The notes under the pieces are model-generated. The model worked only from the letters and a program-made list of their open reading frames with translations, ran no database searches and had not been told where the DNA came from. A stretch of DNA of 64,000 bases from Firmicutes bacterium UBA3738. GTDB lineage: Bacteria > Bacillota > Clostridia > Peptostreptococcales > Anaerovoracaceae. The stretch is from NCBI GenBank assembly GCA_002372505.1, contig DFGY01000043.1, positions 1 through 64,000 of the forward strand. The letters run 5' to 3'. A program made the translations under genes and the position numbers. Of the stretch, positions 9,198-20,882 are shown in pieces (the first letter of the stretch is position 1; every line of letters begins with the position of its first letter).

Positions 9198-9407
9198 TTA
9201 CTTTAAAGGATCATAGCCTCCCGGATTCCAGGGATGACATTTTGAAATTCGCTTAATACCGAGATACGATCCTTTGAAAAACCCGTACTTTTCGAGAGCC
9301 TGTATAAAATAAGTAGAGCACGTAGGATAAAACCTGCACTTGCCCGGAAAGAGGGGAGATATGAATTTTTGATATCCTTTAATTAAGATAATCAGAATCT
9401 GTTTCAT
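9198..9407 (-). CDS. yidD: membrane protein insertion efficiency factor YidD
   Basis: A 69-residue YidD family protein with the conserved [10 protein letters not shown] and [12 protein letters not shown] motifs. It is an inner-face membrane-associated helper of YidC-dependent insertion. It overlaps the end of rnpA by 4 bases, so translation is probably coupled. Order rnpA-yidD-yidC is the usual one. Confidence 0.95.
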   Translation of the reverse strand: MKQILIILIKGYQKFISPLFPGKCRFYPTCSTYFIQALEKYGFFKGSYLGIKRISKCHPWNPGGYDPLK

Positions 9408-9760
9408 TTCTTCGTATCTTTTTTTCTTTCCTTTAATTCCGTTCTTCTGAGAGCATTTCCTATGGAACGGTTTACATCATTTTGACCGGCTCCCGCTATG
9501 GTTTTTCTTGCTATGAAAATAATGTCATAACCTTCCTTATCTATGGGATCTGTGGTTCTGACACTTTCCTTCATGAGCCTTCTGGCCCTGTTTCTCGTGA
9601 CAGCGTTGCCAACTTTTTTACTGGCAAGAAATGCAATCCTATTGTAATCAAGGCCATTCCTCTTATAAAAAATCACAACATATCTGTCACCTACTGATTT
9701 TCCTTTTTTATAGACTGCGTTAAAGTCCTTGTCTCCACGCAGTACTTCAGGTTTCAGCAT
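9404..9760 (-). CDS. rnpA: ribonuclease P protein component
   Basis: A 118-residue basic protein subunit of RNase P, which aids the RNA subunit in 5' maturation of tRNAs. The RNR motif region [13 protein letters not shown] and the N-terminal [17 protein letters not shown] strand are typical. It begins 2 nt after the rpmH stop and overlaps yidD. Expression is probably driven by the strong rpmH promoter. Confidence 0.96.
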   Translation of the reverse strand: MLKPEVLRGDKDFNAVYKKGKSVGDRYVVIFYKRNGLDYNRIAFLASKKVGNAVTRNRARRLMKESVRTTDPIDKEGYDIIFIARKTIAGAGQNDVNRSIGNALRRTELKERKKDTKK

Positions 9761-9762
9761 GA

Positions 9763-9897
9763 TTAAGCGGAAAGGCGTTTTCTTCCTCTGGCTCTTCTCT
9801 TCTTAAGAATTTTTCTGCCGCTGGGGCTGCTCATTCTTTTTCTGAAACCATGCTCTTTTTTTCTCTGTCTCTTCTTTGGCTGATATGTTCTTTTCAT
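9763..9897 (-). CDS. rpmH: 50S ribosomal protein L34
   Basis: A 44-residue protein that begins [18 protein letters not shown] and ends RKRLSA, an unmistakable L34. The ATG is at 9895-9897 with AAGGAGG-type bases just upstream on the minus strand. It is the first gene of the leftward unit and marks the left edge of oriC. Confidence 0.98.
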   Translation of the reverse strand: MKRTYQPKKRQRKKEHGFRKRMSSPSGRKILKKRRARGRKRLSA

Positions 9898-9967
9898 TTT
9901 CGTTCCTCCTTACCTTCTGAAATTAACTGCCAATATCTGAATTTCAATTTGGCACATACGCTTAAGT

Positions 9968-9996
9968 ATTATAATGCACCGTCATATCAGTGTCAA
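9968..9996 (-). promoter_or_regulatory. rpmH promoter, full consensus
   Basis: On the minus strand TTGACA (9996-9991), a 17-nt spacer, then TATAAT (9973-9968). Both hexamers match the SigA consensus exactly, as expected for a ribosomal protein gene. Confidence 0.9.
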
Positions 9997-10085
9997 ACAA
10001 AAAAATACTCAAAAAATCTTTTAATAAATCTTTCAAAACAGGCACTTTTCAAGATGTTGTGGTGTTGTGAATTGTGTGCACAGGT

Positions 10086-10170
10086 TTATCCACATCTTGT
10101 TGATAACTTTTTGATTTCAGACTATGACTGACCTTGGGAATCAAAAAAATTAACTCTTGCCTGTGGATAA
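10086..10170. promoter_or_regulatory. DnaA boxes upstream of dnaA
   Basis: Two perfect boxes: TTATCCACA at 10086-10094 (plus) and its complement TGTGGATAA at 10162-10170. The second lies inside the spacer of the dnaA promoter, which suggests autorepression by DnaA. Confidence 0.9.
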
Positions 10171-10185
10171 CTTTTTTTGTATTAT
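10157..10185 (+). promoter_or_regulatory. dnaA promoter
   Basis: TTGCCT (10157-10162), 17-nt spacer, TATTAT (10180-10185). The DnaA box at 10162-10170 overlaps it. Confidence 0.65.
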
Positions 10186-10218
10186 AGTTACACACAAACA
10201 GAAAAGGTCCATAATTAA

Positions 10219-11559
10219 ATGAGTAAGTTAGAAGAAAAATGGAGTAAAACCTTGGAACTCGTACGTGATGAGCTAAATGAAGTTCAGTACGAAACATGGA
10301 TTGTTCCACTTGTACCAAGGCGAATAGACGAAAAACAGAATATATTGTATGTGGCCGCTGACAATATTTTAATCATTAACAGATTAAATGAAAGATATCG
10401 TCAGCTGGTTGAAGGTGCGGTAAAGATCTCTTTTGAAAGACCTCTTAATATAGTAGGGGAATTTATTGAGAAGAAAGAAAAAAAGCCGGCCGCCAGTAAA
10501 GCTTCCGGTGAAGCAAGCCTTGACGAAGAATACTATCTCAATCCTAAATTCAGTTTTGAGAATTTTATCGTGGGAAAAAACAGTGAGTTTGCCCATTCCG
10601 TTGCTCTGGCAGTGGCTGAAACTCCCGGAAAAAACTACAATCCTCTATTTATATACGGAGGATCCGGTCTTGGCAAAACCCACCTTATGCACGCAATAGG
10701 CCACTACATTCTTAAAAATCACAAGCGCAAAAAGGTTCTTTACATTTCATCCGAAATGTTTACAAACGAACTTATTAACGCTATTAACACTAAAAACGTT
10801 CCCCAATTCAAGAGAAAATACAGGAATGTAGACGTATTGTTAATAGACGATATACAATTTATAGAAGGTAAGGAAGCCACGGAAGAGGAGTTTTTCCACA
10901 CTTTCGAGACTCTTTACAACAAAAATAAACAAATTGTAATATCCAGTGACAGACCACCTCAAAAGCTTACGAGTCTGGATGAAAGACTGCGCTCAAGGTT
11001 CCTTTGGAACGTTACAGCAGACATTCAGCCTCCCGACTTTGAAACGAGAGTCGCCATTCTCCGAAGTAAAGCCGATATAGAGGGAATCGAAATTAACGAA
11101 GACGTATCTCAGGTAATAAACATGATTGCCGAGAGAATAAAGTACAATGTAAGAATGCTGGAAGGGGCATTTACAAGAATCGTAAGCTTCTCGGCACTTA
11201 TGAACAAACCCATAGATATGTCACTGGCAAAGAGCACACTTAACGATATTATATCTTCCAGCGATAATATAATATCTATAGATGCAATAAAAAATGCCGT
11301 TGCAAAGCATTACGGAATAACGGTTAAAGAAATAGATTCAGGTAAAAGAAGCAGGAATCTGGCCTTCCCAAGACAGATAGCAATGTATCTGAGTAAGGAA
11401 ATGACAGATAACTCCTTCCCTCAAATAGGTAAAGCCTTCGGAGGAAGAGATCACACAACGGTCCTTCATGCATGTAAAAAAATATCTTCCTCATTAGAAG
11501 AAGATGCAGCACTGCAGGAAACCATAGATTACCTGATGATGAACATAAACAACAACTAA
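10219..11559 (+). CDS. dnaA: chromosomal replication initiator DnaA
   Basis: A 446-residue AAA+ initiator. It binds DnaA boxes, forms a filament and melts oriC. Domain I is about 1-85, a short linker follows, and the AAA+ module has Walker A GGSGLGKTH (147-155) and Walker B LLIDDIQF. The C-terminal DNA-binding domain carries the signature GGRDHTTVLHACKKI. Length is normal. The gene lies between two clusters of DnaA boxes, so the origin is bipartite. Confidence 0.98.
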   Translation: MSKLEEKWSKTLELVRDELNEVQYETWIVPLVPRRIDEKQNILYVAADNILIINRLNERYRQLVEGAVKISFERPLNIVGEFIEKKEKKPAASKASGEASLDEEYYLNPKFSFENFIVGKNSEFAHSVALAVAETPGKNYNPLFIYGGSGLGKTHLMHAIGHYILKNHKRKKVLYISSEMFTNELINAINTKNVPQFKRKYRNVDVLLIDDIQFIEGKEATEEEFFHTFETLYNKNKQIVISSDRPPQKLTSLDERLRSRFLWNVTADIQPPDFETRVAILRSKADIEGIEINEDVSQVINMIAERIKYNVRMLEGAFTRIVSFSALMNKPIDMSLAKSTLNDIISSSDNIISIDAIKNAVAKHYGITVKEIDSGKRSRNLAFPRQIAMYLSKEMTDNSFPQIGKAFGGRDHTTVLHACKKISSSLEEDAALQETIDYLMMNINNN

Positions 11560-11563
11560 AAAG

Positions 11564-11670
11564 TTATACACATTTATCCACAGGATGATTTAATAAACAT
11601 TAATAGTTATCCACAGATAAATAAACAGGAGACATTGGCATAAAATAAAGGATAAACGGACTTATCCACA
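11564..11670 (+). promoter_or_regulatory. DnaA-box cluster between dnaA and dnaN
   Basis: Four same-strand boxes: TTATACACA at 11564-11572 (one mismatch) and perfect TTATCCACA at 11574-11582, 11607-11615 and 11662-11670. Together with the upstream pair this defines a bipartite oriC flanking dnaA. Confidence 0.92.
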
Positions 11671-11683
11671 ATATCAACAATGC

Positions 11684-11712
11684 CTACTACTATTACTACT
11701 ATAAATATATTA
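11684..11712 (+). promoter_or_regulatory. DnaA-trio tract and likely unwinding element
   Basis: The run CTACTACTATTACTACTA begins 13 nt after the last DnaA box and leads into the AT-rich ATAAATATATTAAG. Repeated 3-mers in this position match the DnaA-trio element described for B. subtilis, where the DnaA filament extends onto single-stranded DNA. Function is inferred from sequence and position. Confidence 0.75.
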
Positions 11713-11743
11713 AGAATAGGGCTTTGAAAGGAGCAAAAGAAAA

Positions 11744-12868
11744 ATGAAATTCAATTGTGATCAGCAAACATTATCAAGAGCACTAGGTACTGTTTCAAAA
11801 GCTATAACCCAAAGGACTACCATTCCTGTGCTAAAAGGAATTCTCCTTTCAGCTACGAAAGACAATAAACTAAAGCTCACAGCATCAAATTTAGACTTAA
11901 GCATAGAGAGAACCATAGATGTTAATGTTGAAAGAGAAGGTTCAATAGTAATAAGCGATTCAAAATTCTTCATGGATTTAATAAGAAAGCTTCCAAGCGA
12001 ACCGGTCAATATCGAAGTAACTGAAAACGATAACATTCTCATAAAGACACTTAACACAGAAGTAAAATGCGTGTCACAGAGCGCAGACGAATTCCCGGGA
12101 ATAAACGACGTTGATGAAGTAAAGGCTCAGCTCAGCTTCGATCGTGAAATTTTAAAGGACATGATAAGAAAGACACAGTTCTGCGCCAGCATTGACGAAA
12201 CAAAGGGTGTCATCGTTGGCGTCCTCATCGAGCTTGAGGAAGACAGCATGAACATGGTAGCTCTCGATGGTTTCAGAATGGCAGTAACCCGTGAGCAGAT
12301 GAGAAACGAGAGAAAAGAAAAAATAATCATCAGCGCAAAAATAATGAACGAGCTAAGTAAGATACTTAGCGAAACAAACGAAGAAAAGGACGAAAACGTT
12401 TCCTTTATCTTAAGCGACAAAAGAGCAGTAATGCTCCTTGAAGGAACAAAGGTTGTAATGAGACTTCTTGAAGGTGACTTTATAAACTACAAAGAAATCC
12501 TTCCAAAGGAAAAGAGCACAACAGTAAAAATAAACAGAGAAACAATGATAGAAGCCATTGAAAGAGCTTCACTTCTGGCTAAGGAAGGAAGAAACAATCT
12601 CATAAGAATCACCATAACGGAAAACCTTATGAACATAACCTCCGCCTCGGAAGAGGGCGCAGTCAAAGAAGACATCATAATGGAAAAGAGCGGCGAGGAT
12701 CTTGAAATAGGATTTAATTCCAAGTACATAATGGATGCACTGAAAGCAATAGACGACGATGAAGTGTTAATAGAAATGACTTCAGCAGTAAAACCATGTC
12801 TCATTAAACCAATCGAAGGAAACGGTTATGAATATCTGATTCTCCCCGTAAGAATTCCTTCAAATTAA
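11744..12868 (+). CDS. dnaN: DNA polymerase III beta subunit (sliding clamp)
   Basis: A 374-residue sliding clamp. It forms a ring dimer that tethers the replicase and other clamp-binding proteins. Three repeated clamp folds fit the length, and the C-terminal YLILPVRI is the usual end of the family, near the peptide-binding pocket. A strong AAAGGAG lies before the ATG. It follows the oriC box cluster and is 16 nt upstream of recF. Confidence 0.97.
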   Translation: MKFNCDQQTLSRALGTVSKAITQRTTIPVLKGILLSATKDNKLKLTASNLDLSIERTIDVNVEREGSIVISDSKFFMDLIRKLPSEPVNIEVTENDNILIKTLNTEVKCVSQSADEFPGINDVDEVKAQLSFDREILKDMIRKTQFCASIDETKGVIVGVLIELEEDSMNMVALDGFRMAVTREQMRNERKEKIIISAKIMNELSKILSETNEEKDENVSFILSDKRAVMLLEGTKVVMRLLEGDFINYKEILPKEKSTTVKINRETMIEAIERASLLAKEGRNNLIRITITENLMNITSASEEGAVKEDIIMEKSGEDLEIGFNSKYIMDALKAIDDDEVLIEMTSAVKPCLIKPIEGNGYEYLILPVRIPSN

Positions 12869-12884
12869 TTTTTAATAATTAATT

Positions 12885-13994
12885 ATGTATATAGAAAATA
12901 TTAAACTGGAAGGTTTCAGAAACTACGATAAAGAAGAGACTGAGTTTCATAAAAATATAAACATAATAACCGGCGAAAATGCTCAAGGGAAGACTAATCT
13001 TCTTGAGAGCATTTATTTTACTTCCTTCGGGAAATCCTTCAGAGCCGGCCGGGACAGGGAGATGATCGGCTTCGGTAAAGATTACTGCAGAGTAAGCGCT
13101 CTCTACGTTAAGGATGATGAAAAAGAAATAGAAAAAGAAAAGGTAGACATAGCTCTTTCAAAGGATGGAAGAAAGGCTGCCCAGATAGACGGGAGAAATA
13201 TTGAAAGAATATCAGAGCTTATCAGCGACTACTATTCCGTAATTTTTTCACCGGAGGATCTTAAAATAGTTAAGGATGAGCCGGAAAAGAGAAGGAAGTT
13301 TATAGACGGAGAGCTGTGCCAGCTCAGCTTTTCCTATTTTAATGCCCTTACAAACTACAAAAAAATTCTCAGTCAGAGAAACAGTTATCTGAAAGAGGAT
13401 AATATAGATGATTCTCTCCTTTCCGTATGGGATGAAAGTCTCAGTGAAGAAGGCAGTAAAATAATTGTCAGCAGAAAAGCTTTCATAGAAAGACTTTCAA
13501 AAATAAGCGAGGAAATTCACTCCAACATAACGGACGGAAAGGAAAAGCCGGAAATAGAATACGATTCAAATATTCCCTTTTCGGAAAACAAAGATGAAGT
13601 GAAGGAAATATTTTTGGAAAGGCTGAAGGATTCCAGAGAAAAAGATATATACAACGGAAATACTGCATCAGGTCCCCACAAGGATGATATTGAAATAAAA
13701 ATAAAAGGAAAGAGCACAAGAAAGTTTGCTTCCCAGGGACAACAAAGAACCGTTGCCTTATCTTTAAAGCTTGCGGAAATAGAACTTATAAAAGAAGAAA
13801 AAGGCGACTATCCAATACTTCTTTTAGATGATGTATTTTCCGAACTGGATGAAGGAAGGCAAAGATATCTGGTGGATTACCTGGAAATGATGCAGGTATT
13901 TATAACCGCTGCGGAAATACCGGAAAAAATCTTAAAGACATTTCCCGAAAGCAAAAAAATAGTTGTTAAAGAAGGAAAAATAATTAATTATTGA
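12885..13994 (+). CDS. recF: recombination and repair ATPase RecF
   Basis: A 369-residue SMC-like ABC ATPase that acts with RecO and RecR in loading RecA at gaps and stalled forks. Walker A GENAQGKT (30-37), the ABC signature region ASGPHKDD...SQGQQRTVALSLKLAE and Walker B PILLLDDVFSELD are all present. No small S4-domain gene (rlbA/yaaA) lies between dnaN and recF and no remB/yaaB follows, unlike B. subtilis. Confidence 0.96.
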   Translation: MYIENIKLEGFRNYDKEETEFHKNINIITGENAQGKTNLLESIYFTSFGKSFRAGRDREMIGFGKDYCRVSALYVKDDEKEIEKEKVDIALSKDGRKAAQIDGRNIERISELISDYYSVIFSPEDLKIVKDEPEKRRKFIDGELCQLSFSYFNALTNYKKILSQRNSYLKEDNIDDSLLSVWDESLSEEGSKIIVSRKAFIERLSKISEEIHSNITDGKEKPEIEYDSNIPFSENKDEVKEIFLERLKDSREKDIYNGNTASGPHKDDIEIKIKGKSTRKFASQGQQRTVALSLKLAEIELIKEEKGDYPILLLDDVFSELDEGRQRYLVDYLEMMQVFITAAEIPEKILKTFPESKKIVVKEGKIINY

Positions 13995-14148
13995 AAACCA
14001 AAAAACCCCATAAAGGGGCCTGTGTTAAAAAATTCCAAAAACCTCAGGTTATAATCAAAAAAATATTTACTGATAAAACGCCCAAAACAAGCGATTTTTA
14101 AGACAAAAATATAAAAATCAAAACAAAGTGTAGAATGGGTGTTTTTTA

Positions 14149-14177
14149 TTGTTAAATCGTACGCTATATGGTATAAT
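14149..14177 (+). promoter_or_regulatory. gyrB promoter with extended -10
   Basis: TTGTTA (14149-14154), 17-nt spacer ending TGG, TATAAT (14172-14177). The TGG gives an extended -10. The preceding recF-gyrB gap (13995-14148) is AT-rich and has only a weak CCCC/GGGG hairpin near 14007-14020. Confidence 0.75.
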
Positions 14178-14216
14178 AATGCGACTTTTGAAACAGATAT
14201 GAGAGGTGAAAATTAA

Positions 14217-16160
<1,944 letters not shown>

Positions 16161-16203
16161 ATAAAAGCAAGGAAAGAGAAGCAAGGAAGGATAGCGATAT
16201 AAG

Positions 16204-18726
16204 ATGCCTAATTTATTAGAAGATCAGAAAATGATCCAACATGAAATTCATGATGAAATGAAGAACTCCTATATCGATTACGCCATGAGCGTTATCGTGG
16301 GACGTGCTCTTCCTGACGTAAGAGATGGAATGAAGCCTGTTCACAGGAGAATTCTTTACGGTATGTCACAGCTGGGTGTAACCCCGGACAAACCATATAA
16401 AAAGTCAGCCCGTATCGTCGGTGAAGTAATGGGTAAATATCACCCCCACGGCGACAGCTCAATTTACGACGCCATGGTAAGAATGGCTCAGGACTTCTCA
16501 ACGAGATACGTACTGGTAGACGGACACGGTAACTTCGGTTCCGTGGACGGAGACAGCGCAGCAGCCATGCGTTACACAGAGGCGAGAATGAGCGCATTCT
16601 CACTTCAGATGATAAGGGATATTGAAAAGGACACGGTAGACTTCATGCCTAACTTCGACGAAGAGGAAGAAGAGCCCACCATACTTCCTTCAAGATATCC
16701 GAACCTTTTGGTAAACGGATCCAATGGTATCGCCGTAGGTATGGCCACATCAATCCCACCTCACAATCTGGGAGAGACCATCGATGCGGCATGCTACATG
16801 ATAGACCATGAGGATGCGACTATTGACGACCTTCTTAAAATCGTCAAGGGGCCGGACTTCCCGACCGGCGCCATGATCATGGGCAAGAAGGATATCGAGC
16901 AGGCTTACCGCACAGGTCAGGGAAAGGTCATGGTCAGAGCCAAGACGGAAATCGAAGAGACCAAGCGGGGCCGCATGCAGATAGTCGTAACGGAAATTCC
17001 ATTCCAGGTAAACAAGTCAAGACTCATTGAGAAAATTGCCGACCTGGTAAAGGAAAAGAGAATTGACGGAATCTCATACATCCGCGACGAATCCAACAGG
17101 GAAGGCATGAGAATTGTCATCGAGCTTAAGCGCGACGCCAATCCTCAGATTACCCTGAACAAGCTTTACAAACACACACAGCTTCAGGACAGCTTCTCAA
17201 TTATTATGCTGGCCCTGGTAGACGGTGTGCCGAAAATACTTTCTCTCTACGACGTGCTCTTTGAATATCTCAAGCATCAGAAGGAAGTACTGACCCGCCG
17301 TACACAGTTCGATCTTAAAAAGGCAGAGGCCAGAGCTCACATACTGGAAGGTCTGCGCATAGCCTTAGACAACATAGATGAAATTATAAAAATCATCCGT
17401 CAGAGCTATGACGACGCCAAGGGCAAGCTCATGAAGGCCTTCAATCTTTCGGACATTCAGGCTCAGGCCATACTGGACATGAGACTGGCAAGGCTCCAGG
17501 GACTGGAAAGAGAAAAGATTGAAAACGAGTATAACGAACTCATGAAGAAAATCGCTTACTACAACGAGCTTCTGGCAGACGAGAAAAAACTCATGGGCGT
17601 CGTTAAAGACGAAATGATGGAAATCAAAGATAAGTGGGCCGACGGAAGACGCACAAAGATTACCGCTGCCGCCACGGAGTTTGACGAAGCGGACTTAATC
17701 GAAGAAGAAAACGTTGCCGTGACACTCACACATCTGGGATATATTAAGAGAATTCCTGCCGATACATACAGAACACAGAAGCGGGGCGGAAAAGGAATTA
17801 CAGGAGTGACCACAAGGGAAAATGACTTTGTAAAGAATCTCATTATGACCTCAACTCACGAGTACCTCATGTTCTTTACAAGCTACGGTAAGGCTCACAA
17901 GATTAAGGCTTACGAAATTCCCGAGGCAACCAGAACCGCAAAGGGAACACCTGCGGTTAACTTCCTTAACCTTCTCCAGAGAGAAAGAATTAACGCAGTC
18001 ATTCCCGTTAAGGATTTCGCCGAGGACAAGTACCTTATCGGCGTTACGAAGTACGGTACAATTAAGAAGACAGCAATGTCCGAATTCGACACAAACAGAA
18101 AGACGGGCCTCATAGCCATAAACCTTAAGGACGGCGACGAGCTTGTGGACATTGCCGAGTCCAGCGGAAACGATAAGGTAATCATCGTAACAAAGAACGG
18201 CAAGTGCATCTGCTTCGGCGAAGAAGATGTAAGACCCATGGGCAGAAACGCCGGCGGCGTAAGAGCCATTAAGCTGGAAGACGATGACGAAGTAGTAGCA
18301 ATGAACCTCGTCCAGGAAGGACAGGAGCTCCTGGTTGTAACTCAAAAAGGTTTCGGAAAGAGAACCGCCGTATCGGAGTACAAGATTCAGACCAGAGGCG
18401 GCAAGGGAATGCTCACCTACGACAAATCCAAATTTAAGAAAACAGGGGAGCTCATCGGCGCCACAACAGTGGAAGACGACGATGAAATTATGCTCATAAA
18501 TTCCGACGGAATCATTATCCGCATTAGCGCCGGAGAAGTGTCCAAGCTGGGCAGAGCAACTCAGGGCGTAAAGATTATGCGGGTTAAGGATGATGCAAAT
18601 ATAATCTCCATGACAAAGGTCATGAAGGATGACGATGAAGAGGCCGAAGAATCCGGCAAGAAGGATGCTGACGAAAGTGAGCAGCTGACACTGGATGCCG
18701 GCGAAGGCAAGAAAGGAAACAAATAA
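16204..18726 (+). CDS. gyrA: DNA gyrase subunit A
   Basis: An 840-residue DNA-cutting subunit. The catalytic Tyr is Y124 in AMRYTEAR. The quinolone-resistance region reads [12 protein letters not shown], with Ser85 and Asp89 in the key positions, so no obvious resistance change is seen. The GyrA-box QKRGGKG is present in the C-terminal beta-pinwheel, supporting gyrase rather than topoisomerase IV. The protein ends in a highly acidic tail, as many gyrases do. It lies directly behind gyrB. Confidence 0.98.
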   Translation: MPNLLEDQKMIQHEIHDEMKNSYIDYAMSVIVGRALPDVRDGMKPVHRRILYGMSQLGVTPDKPYKKSARIVGEVMGKYHPHGDSSIYDAMVRMAQDFSTRYVLVDGHGNFGSVDGDSAAAMRYTEARMSAFSLQMIRDIEKDTVDFMPNFDEEEEEPTILPSRYPNLLVNGSNGIAVGMATSIPPHNLGETIDAACYMIDHEDATIDDLLKIVKGPDFPTGAMIMGKKDIEQAYRTGQGKVMVRAKTEIEETKRGRMQIVVTEIPFQVNKSRLIEKIADLVKEKRIDGISYIRDESNREGMRIVIELKRDANPQITLNKLYKHTQLQDSFSIIMLALVDGVPKILSLYDVLFEYLKHQKEVLTRRTQFDLKKAEARAHILEGLRIALDNIDEIIKIIRQSYDDAKGKLMKAFNLSDIQAQAILDMRLARLQGLEREKIENEYNELMKKIAYYNELLADEKKLMGVVKDEMMEIKDKWADGRRTKITAAATEFDEADLIEEENVAVTLTHLGYIKRIPADTYRTQKRGGKGITGVTTRENDFVKNLIMTSTHEYLMFFTSYGKAHKIKAYEIPEATRTAKGTPAVNFLNLLQRERINAVIPVKDFAEDKYLIGVTKYGTIKKTAMSEFDTNRKTGLIAINLKDGDELVDIAESSGNDKVIIVTKNGKCICFGEEDVRPMGRNAGGVRAIKLEDDDEVVAMNLVQEGQELLVVTQKGFGKRTAVSEYKIQTRGGKGMLTYDKSKFKKTGELIGATTVEDDDEIMLINSDGIIIRISAGEVSKLGRATQGVKIMRVKDDANIISMTKVMKDDDEEAEESGKKDADESEQLTLDAGEGKKGNK

Positions 18727-18727
18727 A

Positions 18728-19135
18728 ATGTCCGAAGCGCTGAGACTGACTGTTCCCGGTTATCCGGAGTACATCAAAATAGCAAAGATGGCAGTAGGGC
18801 AAATTGCCACCATGCAGGGTGCCAGCATCGACACGGTTCAGGATGTGCAGACTGCTGTATCTGAAGCCTGCCGCCTCATAACCTGCCACGGGCATCCTTG
18901 CTGGAGCGACTGCATAGATGTTTCCTGCCACATTGAAGAAGGCAAGTTGCTGATAAATGTAGCAGATAAGGATGGCAGTCATTCCATTGAAAAGGATGAA
19001 CTCCATCGCTGCGTGGAATGCCCCCAGGAAGGGGACATGGGAATAAAGCTAATTGAGTACATCATGGATAACGTTGAAATAACAAGGGCCAATTCAGGAT
19101 GCAGAAGTATAAAAATAACAAAGATACTGAGCTAG
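18728..19135 (+). CDS. RsbW/SpoIIAB-like anti-sigma factor, altered N-box
   Basis: A 135-residue HATPase-fold protein of the RsbW/SpoIIAB group, which binds SigB/SigF-type sigma factors and phosphorylates an anti-anti-sigma protein. The N-box region reads AVSEACRLITCHGHP where family members have SEACTNAV, so the Mg-ATP-binding Asn is missing. DKDG and GDMGIKLIEYIMDNV match the later ATP-lid blocks. ATG at 18728 follows AAAGGA and the gyrA stop. It overlaps the next sigma gene by 37 nt, so the two are coupled. No RsbV/SpoIIAA gene is beside it. It may be a pure sigma-binding protein. Confidence 0.8.
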   Translation: MSEALRLTVPGYPEYIKIAKMAVGQIATMQGASIDTVQDVQTAVSEACRLITCHGHPCWSDCIDVSCHIEEGKLLINVADKDGSHSIEKDELHRCVECPQEGDMGIKLIEYIMDNVEITRANSGCRSIKITKILS

Positions 19136-19863
19136 AAAAAAAGAAATTCTTAAAGTTCTACGAAACTCGCGACCTGGCAATCCGAAACGAATTGGTGGAA
19201 GATCATCTCTACATGGTGGATATTCTCATTAGGAAATATCTGCGGAAGGGTATTGAAAAAGACGATCTCTACCAGGTCGGCGCCATGGCGCTGATTTCTG
19301 CTGTGGAAAGATTCGACCCCACCAGGGGATTCGAATTTTCCAGTTTTGCTACGCCTACAATTCTCGGGGAAATTAAAAAATACTTCCGCGACAAAGGCTG
19401 GAGCATGAGGGTGCCCAGGAATCTTAAGGAAATATCCGTAGCCCTGCCTAAGGCAAAGGATATGCTGACAGCGGAGCTGGGGAGAGTGCCTACGGTAAAA
19501 GAAATTGCCGAGTATATGAAAATAGAAGAAGAAGAATTACTTCAGGCAATGGAAAGCGGCCTGGCCTACGAGGCCCTATCCTTAAATCAGACCTACGATG
19601 ACGACAGTGAGTCCGGCGAAGGTGAGCGCTACGAAAAGTTTGCCGCAGTTGAGGAAAAAGGCTACGAAAGGCTGGAGGACTACGAAATAATAAAATCCGT
19701 ACTGGGAACCCTCGGTGAATCGGACCGCTACGTTTTCGAGCAGCGCTTCATCGAAGAAAAGCCCCAGGCGGAAATAGCAAACGTCCTGGGCGTATCACAG
19801 ATGACAATATCGAGAATAGAGAAAAAAATAAAAGAAAAGGTCGCCAAAGAGCTGGCGAGATAA
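19099..19863 (+). CDS. SigB/SigF/SigG-family RNA polymerase sigma factor
   Basis: A 254-residue sigma-70 family group 3 factor. Region 2 is visible around YLRKGIEKDDLYQVGAMALISAVERFDP and GFEFSSFATPTILGEIKKYFRDKGW. Region 3 follows (VPRNLKEIS, GRVPTVKEIAEYM), and region 4 ends with a helix-turn-helix (QAEIANVLGVSQMTISRIEKKI). These are the hallmarks of SigB/SigF/SigG. Whether it serves stress or sporulation cannot be told from the window. It overlaps the anti-sigma gene and precedes trpS by 23 nt. Confidence 0.9.
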   Translation: MQKYKNNKDTELEKKKFLKFYETRDLAIRNELVEDHLYMVDILIRKYLRKGIEKDDLYQVGAMALISAVERFDPTRGFEFSSFATPTILGEIKKYFRDKGWSMRVPRNLKEISVALPKAKDMLTAELGRVPTVKEIAEYMKIEEEELLQAMESGLAYEALSLNQTYDDDSESGEGERYEKFAAVEEKGYERLEDYEIIKSVLGTLGESDRYVFEQRFIEEKPQAEIANVLGVSQMTISRIEKKIKEKVAKELAR

Positions 19864-19886
19864 ATAGTAAACAGAAGGGAGATAAA

Positions 19887-20876
19887 ATGAGTAAACCTCG
19901 CGTATTTTCAGGCGTTCAGCCAACAGGAAACATTCACCTGGGTAATTATCTGGGCGCATTAAAGCAGTTCGTAGAGCTTCAGAACACAGCAGACTGCATT
20001 TACTGCATAGTGGATATGCACGCCATTACCGTGCCTCAGGATCCGGAGGAGCTTAAGAGTCACATTCTGGACGTTGCAGCCCTGTACATGGCAGTAGGCT
20101 TAGATCCGGAAAAATCAATACTCTTCGTACAGTCAGAGGTATCCGGTCACGCAGAGCTGTCATGGATTCTCACCTGTAATTCCTATACCGGGGAGCTATC
20201 GAGAATGACTCAGTTTAAGGCTAAGAACAAGGGTCAGGAATCTGCTCCGGCAGGCCTGTTCACATACCCCATTCTCATGGCTGCCGACATTCTCCTTTAC
20301 GATACAAACATCGTACCTGTGGGAAACGACCAGAAGCAGCACATTGAGCTTTGCAGGGATATAGCCCTTAGAATTAACCACAAGTACGGCGAAGACACAC
20401 TGGTGGTTCCCGAGGGACAGTACATGAAGGAAGGTGCCAGAATAATGGCTCTGGACGATCCTACAAATAAAATGAGCAAGAGCGCGGAAAACGAAATGAG
20501 CAGAATATCCCTTTTGGATGAACCGGCCAAAATCAAGAAAGCCATTATGCGGGCAACGACGGATTCCGATGCAGTAATAAAATACGACCCGGAAAACAAG
20601 CCGGGCATCAGCAACCTGCTTACGATTTACGGAGCTCTTTCCGATACACCTATCGAAGAAATTGAAAAGAAATTCGATGGAGCAGGCTACGGCGATCTTA
20701 AAAAGGAACTGGTAACTGTTGTAACGGAAAGTCTTGAGCCAATAAGGGAGCGCTTTAACAGTATTCGCTACTCCAGCGAGCTTACGGACATATTAAAAGA
20801 CGGCGCCGCAAAAGCAAATGCAATTGCAGAGCCGATTCTTGAAAGAGTCCAGAGTAGATTCGGACTTGGTCTTTAA
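19887..20876 (+). CDS. trpS: tryptophanyl-tRNA synthetase
   Basis: A 329-residue class I synthetase charging tRNA-Trp. The HIGH-type motif is PTGNIHLGN near the N-terminus and the KMSKS loop is NKMSKSAEN. Length is normal. There is no T-box leader, because only 23 nt separate it from the sigma gene. A GGAG-type site (AGAAGGGAG) precedes the ATG. It probably shares a transcript with the sigma operon and converges with the PAS-receiver gene. Confidence 0.97.
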   Translation: MSKPRVFSGVQPTGNIHLGNYLGALKQFVELQNTADCIYCIVDMHAITVPQDPEELKSHILDVAALYMAVGLDPEKSILFVQSEVSGHAELSWILTCNSYTGELSRMTQFKAKNKGQESAPAGLFTYPILMAADILLYDTNIVPVGNDQKQHIELCRDIALRINHKYGEDTLVVPEGQYMKEGARIMALDDPTNKMSKSAENEMSRISLLDEPAKIKKAIMRATTDSDAVIKYDPENKPGISNLLTIYGALSDTPIEEIEKKFDGAGYGDLKKELVTVVTESLEPIRERFNSIRYSSELTDILKDGAAKANAIAEPILERVQSRFGLGL

Positions 20877-20882
20877 TAATTA

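Larger units (their letters stand above)
9898..10218. other. rpmH-dnaA intergenic region, left part of oriC
   Basis: Gap of 321 bp. It holds the consensus leftward rpmH promoter, two DnaA boxes, an AT-rich tract and the rightward dnaA promoter. I see no gene in it. Confidence 0.85.

Noticed and set aside
19864..19886. T-box leader before trpS
   Set aside because: Only 23 nt separate the sigma gene and trpS, too short for a T-box.
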